A stretch of DNA of 64,000 bases from Astropecten irregularis (lineage: Eukaryota > Echinodermata > Asteroidea > Paxillosida > Astropectinidae): the NCBI GenBank assembly GCA_963971285.1, contig OZ020244.1, forward strand, positions 33,604,001 to 33,668,000. Direction: 5' to 3'. Shown in pieces: positions 53,001 to 59,000 of the stretch. Numbering within the stretch: position 1 is the first letter of the stretch; each line of letters starts with the position of its first letter. Below the pieces are notes generated by a model. It saw nothing but the letters and a program-made list of their open reading frames with translations. It did not search any database and was not told the origin of the DNA. Made by a program: the position numbers and the translations under genes.

Positions 53001-56000
53001 CTGCCAGGCTGGCTTTGGGGGTCGCACATGCTGTGAATGTGAGAGTCTTTTCTTCGGCGATCCACTTGTGGGATGCGAACGTAAGTATGAGAACATGGGT
53101 CTTCTTCTTCTTCTCGGGTCACTACACAAGTCCTGTCCAGTGAAGGGTACAAGATCTGGCTTTGGTGTTGAAAGACTCCAGATCTTTGGCAGTGCATGGC
53201 TCTGTTTTTTGGAGGGAGGAGAACAAGAGAACCCAGAGAAAAACCCTCGTAGAACAGTAGAGAACCAATGCACAACTCCACTCACATAATGACCCCAGCT
53301 TGGACCGAACCCGAGCCACATTGGCGAGTAGGTACTCGCCTCTCACCAATGTGGCTCGGGTTCGATCCCAGCTGGGGTCATTATGTGAGTGGAGTTGTGC
53401 ATTGGTTCTCTACTGTTCTATGAGGGTTTTTCTCTGGGTTCTTTGGTTCTCCTCCCTCCAAAAAACATCAAACATGATCTGAGGCTGTGCTCCGTTACCA
53501 TGCATGGGTATTTGATGTGGCTGGCAGCCAAGGGCGCTAATGAATGCCGGCAACTCAATCACGTTATAGCCGCATCGTTCACATTTCAGCACCCCAGCTG
53601 GGAGTAAGGATCATTACCCTCCCAAATTATTATTATTCAAAGTATTTTTTGGTGCTTGAGAGCTAAACTCAGTCTGAGTCTAATGACTAGTGGTATGAGA
53701 TTTACTGCTTAGTGAGTACTTTGGCAGATTCAAGGTGCTCCTCGGTGCGGTGCTCCATAAAACATCCTTCAGACCTTGGGTGAGTTATTTTGTTTGCATG
53801 ATCCTGTTGCAGGTTGCCAGTGTGACCCACAAGGCTCGGAGACCATGCAGTGCAATAACGACGGGTCCTGCGTGTGCCGGCCCGGTGTGACCGGCAAGTA
53901 TTGCGACGCCTGCGCTCACGGCACGACCGGTGAGGTGCCCAACTGCGAGCCGTGCGGTGAATGCTTTGACGACTGGGACGAGATCATCAACGCCCTCCGA
54001 GGTAAGATCATTAGCACGCTGCTGAAGGATCCCTCTTCATGGTCTGTTCAATTGTTATTTCTTTACATTGAGGTCATGTCACGTGAAGCCACAAGCAGGC
54101 GATCAGTTCTAGCCAATGTCTCTGCGGGTTCTTCATCCGTTGACTTCGACGACTAACCGATGATGACGAAAAATATGGTCTTCTCACTTCAAAAGTCAAG
54201 TCTAAGTTCGTAGCACTCTAAGATGCATTCCCAATGGGAGACTTTTGAGAACCGGTCTTCAAGTCAACAGCGCACGCGCACGCACAACAGCGCAGGCGCA
54301 AAACAACGTGCGCATGCTCACAATTGTGTGCGCGTGCGCTGTTGACTTGAAGACCGGTTCTCAAAAGTCTCCCATTGTCACCATGTAATGTTGGCATTAG
54401 GAAATAGCGCCCTCTATTGTTGCATGTACTCGGGTACATAGATGTGCTTTAAAGCCCTCATTGCCAATCAGTGCAGTGGAATTACAGGCTGCTATATCCC
54501 TATTACACATGCATCCATCCTGCATTCAAAGCAGTGCAACCAAACCGAGGCTTGGATTCAAAATAGTCTGGTACCTGTTGAATTAGTGTTAATCTTTTCC
54601 AGTGGGTATACAAGGAAGGTGACATGATGGATGCACCGTGAATAAAGCCTATAGTGTGGTTTCTTATCCAGTGCAAAAGGCGGTGGTCGCCATGAAACGT
54701 GGGGCGCGCATTGCATTACTCAAAGTGTGAAATTAACTATGAATATCATGCGCAAGACGGCAAAGAATGGTGGAGCAAGAGGAACATTGAACATCAGAAA
54801 TATCTTCTCACATATTTGTGATGTTCGGTACATCGTACATCACACATTCACAAATATCTGCGCAGTTTTGTTATGAGATGTTTGCACGTGCATTATAATG
54901 ACGTGTAACAGTACATCGTACAACACAAATCTGTGCACATTTTCATTTGTGTGTTTTTATAGTGGCATGATTTTTTCTGAAAAATCTTGTCTTGCTTTAG
55001 TTTACGATAATTAGAAATCAAGTGAAATGTACAAAAAAAAGTTATTATTATGAAGTTAGTGGTTGTCATGTGTCATGGCGGCCACAAAAATGCGTAAGGA
55101 CACTATAACGAACACAAAGAGGTCCATGGATATTGTATGTTAAAGTGGACGCTCGTTATAGCAATTTTAAGCCGTCGGTGATCCAGCATTCAGTTTTCGT
55201 TTTACACAACGGGAGCCAAGGATGATGTTCCGTATAGCTTAATGTTTGGTAAAGCGGCGTTTCACTGTACATTATTTTCCTTCTCCCTTTGCATTGACAG
55301 ACCAGACAGAAGAGTTGCTGGAGCGCGCCCGTAACATCAAGTCCACTGGAGCCACGGCCGCCTACGATGAAGAATTTGAACGTCTGGAGAGGAAGCTGGC
55401 CGATGTAGAATCGCTGCTGACCGATCCCAGTGTGACTCCGGAGCAGCTGGATGGTCTTAACGGTGACCTCGATGGCATCAGGTAGGTAGCTGTCTAAGGC
55501 TCCACTGAAATCTCTAGGTCGTCCTCAGACAAGCCTTCCATCGTCGCTTCCAGTCATTCCGGTTTTCGATACTTTGCACTCCTGCGTCCTTCTTGAGAAC
55601 GTCCAGATATGTTATTGTGGGACGTCCTCGTGCCCGGTGCCCATGCGCTGGTTCCCACAGCACCAGTTTGCTGGCTGGCAGCTGTTGGTGTCTTTGGCAG
55701 TGTCCGGCAAGTCTCATTCTCTTGGCAGCTATTTTGTCACTCACCCTGGATACTCCAGTATACAGAGCCTCGTTGAGAAATAGTTTAGTTATTATCAGCT
55801 GGTGCTTTCAAATTCACCTCTACTCGGGGAGAGTTGGGTACGGTGTGCCGTAGACTGCAGTACTTCATTGTGTCCCCCATCCACAAAGCTAGTCTATGTG
55901 ATAGACGCACTCGCCATACATACATCGAGCGTCTATCACAATGCGTGCAGATTTCCTGATTAATTATGCAAGCCAACCCAGTACTGACCTCTAGGTTTTG

Positions 56001-59000
56001 ACCAATCAGGGGGCATCTACTATCGTACTGTATGGCGAGTGCATCTATCACGTAGATAGCTGCTGCCGCTCGGACGCAAGTAATTGACCAATCAACATCC
56101 TCCGTCACGATCCTGAAGGAAATGTTCTCAAAACAGATCTGATTGGCTGATGTGCCGCGTTGCATAAAATTTGCATGCACGCATGTATCGGACGTTCGTA
56201 GGTAGTTCGCACGGAGTAGAACGGGTCATACTTATACTACCACAAAGTCTGGAATCCTGCGGTCGATTTCACCAAACTCATCGTAACTTACTATCAATCG
56301 TAGGACTTATGATGCATTGAAGCCCTACGTGGGATAGGCCCCCTACGATGGGTTATCCTTTGTAACTCGAGTTACGATCGATCGCGGGGCTTTGTGAAAT
56401 CGACCCCCTGTATTATTAACGAGAAACATTTGTCCGGTCTTGTTTGCTAGGGCTGATTTGGAGGAGTACGCCAAGAAACTGGATGCTGTGAGGGGCGATC
56501 TTCAGACAACCCAGGTTGAGAACTACCGGGCCAACCGTGAGCTAGACCGTCTGGCCGAACAAGGGCTGGAGGTCAAATCGGACGCCGACCAGCTGAAGGA
56601 TGAGATCATAATCATCGAATCTTCCAATGTTGAAGGTAAAAATCGGCACACACGATGGGATTATTTACTCAGACACAAAACAAACAAGAGATTCTGAGGA
56701 GTTAAAAATGTCTATACAGTAATCAATCCAAACGCAAGATTTTGAGTGATGCCCTGTTTTGATTAAAAAAGAAAATACGGTGGTGTCAGTATATTATTTT
56801 GTACACTGCCAAATCATCTTTTATTGAAATCTGGGAAGCTGGAAAGCTAATCATGAGCAAAAAAATGTTGTCCATGCCGAAAAAATCTTGTGTTCGGATT
56901 ACTGTATACTTAACTTTTTGACCGTCTCTAATGTAAAGTCCAGTAGCTGCAGCTTGCAATGGGTCAAGCTTTTTGTATGGAGACTTGTTTTTTAACCAGG
57001 CAATTTACTGACTCAAGTGTGTTATCGCCTGTTTGTGTGATTGATGCCATAGGTTCCTTGTCCCTGTTGCCATGTACCAATGCTCATACATGTGCAATAG
57101 GGCTGTATGCGGATGAACACTATGGGTGATCTTGTTGCTGGCTTGAAAGGAGAGTTAAAAGAGGACACAGCAGTCAGGATTGATGTTGTAACACATGGAA
57201 CCTCTAACTTAATGACTGTCACCCTATAGATGCTCCATACACATATTAACCTCAAGATATGACCCAGCTTTGTACTCGGGGATAACACTCAATGTCAGTA
57301 TTAAAGGGAGCATATAGGATTTACAAGGCCTCAAAAAAAACAATGATTGAGTTTGAGACAGAAAATGGACTCAACAGTTCATAAACAGTGCAGACAGTCA
57401 CCATGGGAAATCTTGGTTCATCAGATGCTGGGTTTTTCAAGCAAATCAAGATTAAGTGTCTTTTGCAGAGATCGTTCGTCCGAACGATTTTTGGAACAAA
57501 CATAAAGTAAACTATTCTTCATGTTTTATAAGAAAAATCGAGTCGGGTTTTTGCTATTTTCTCGTGATTCAGATGTCCAATTGAGCTCAAATTTTCACAG
57601 GTTTATTATTTCATGTACATGTTTGATCAGGCAAAGTATGAGTGCTGTCCTGTGACTTTTACCAATCATGTATTGTACCTTTAAGCCACACAACAATGCT
57701 CAACGGAGATAGATTGAGAGCTGGAGATGTCCTCATCATAGGGCTGGATAACTCCAATAATCAGAGCGCTGGTTCGTTATTCCAGTGATATTGGGTTCCG
57801 CTCCTGCTTAGTTTTTGCAAGCTTGCCGAAGTGCCAGTTTAAGTTTCTAGTCTGTCTAAACTCTATAATCATCAAATAACAACAAGGGAAGCTGACTGAA
57901 TTTTGAGTCATTGAAAATGAACAAAGAACAATTGACTGGCGAGGGATTCGAACTGCCGACCTCCTGAATACCGTTATTGACTGGAGCGGGATTCGAACCA
58001 GCGATCTAAGGAAAACCGTCTTAAACTCTGGCAGCTGTTTCTGTTCTGTACCAAATTTAAAATTGGTGATCTTCTTTACCCATCGTCCTATGCAGGTGCC
58101 TTCAAGAGCATCTTGGAGAGTCGCAACAGGTCCCAAGCTGCCCAGGGCAAGGTGGACGGTGCCGGAGTGACCGTGGACGAATCGGCTGACATCAGGGCAG
58201 AGGTAGAGAGGATCATGGCGGAGAGGGAACGGGAGCTGGCTCAGAAGCAGCAGGAGTACCAGGACAGGCTCCGAGGCGTGGACAATCAGCTGACAGGCCT
58301 GGAGGCTAGGCTTGGCGAGTTAAATGAACAGGTATTGAAACGTGAATTGCTATGTCAGAACTGCTATGGGTGAATAACGAACAATTCCATATGGTGCTCC
58401 TACAAGAGCAACTTATTGGCCAGTCACAATGGGAGACTTTGGAGAACCGGTCTTCAAGTCAACAGCGCACGCTCACACAATTGTGAGCATGTGCGCGTTG
58501 TTTTGCGCATGCGTACGCGTGTGTGCATGTGCGCTGTTGACTTGAAGACCGGTTCTCCAAAGTCTCCCATTGGCAGAATCTGTCGACCCTTTCCAGATTG
58601 CCATTGGGCAGTTGGGACGACAAATTCCGTTCATTGTGATTAGCTAATGTGGAGGCGCACTATATGGAATCGCCCCCCTAACTAACTGACTTTGGCTGGA
58701 AAATAAAGATAAAGGAACTGGAATAAAATTTATTTTAAAAAATTGATCTGACTATTTGAGAAAATTGTATTAAGTTTTTGGTAGCATCGTGTTGGGAAAA
58801 TGGAGTAATTTCGTTACTTGACACCAGCCTGAACAGCAGTGTTTAGTGCGTTCGATTTGGTTACTCGCGCTTACTCAGGGAAGCACGACAGCATTCGATT
58901 TGACTTTGACGTCACATCTCGCGCTTACTCGGGCCTGGCCCAAGTGAGCGACCCGCCTAGCGGGTTACTTCGGTAAGTATCCCACAGTGCAATGTTCCAA

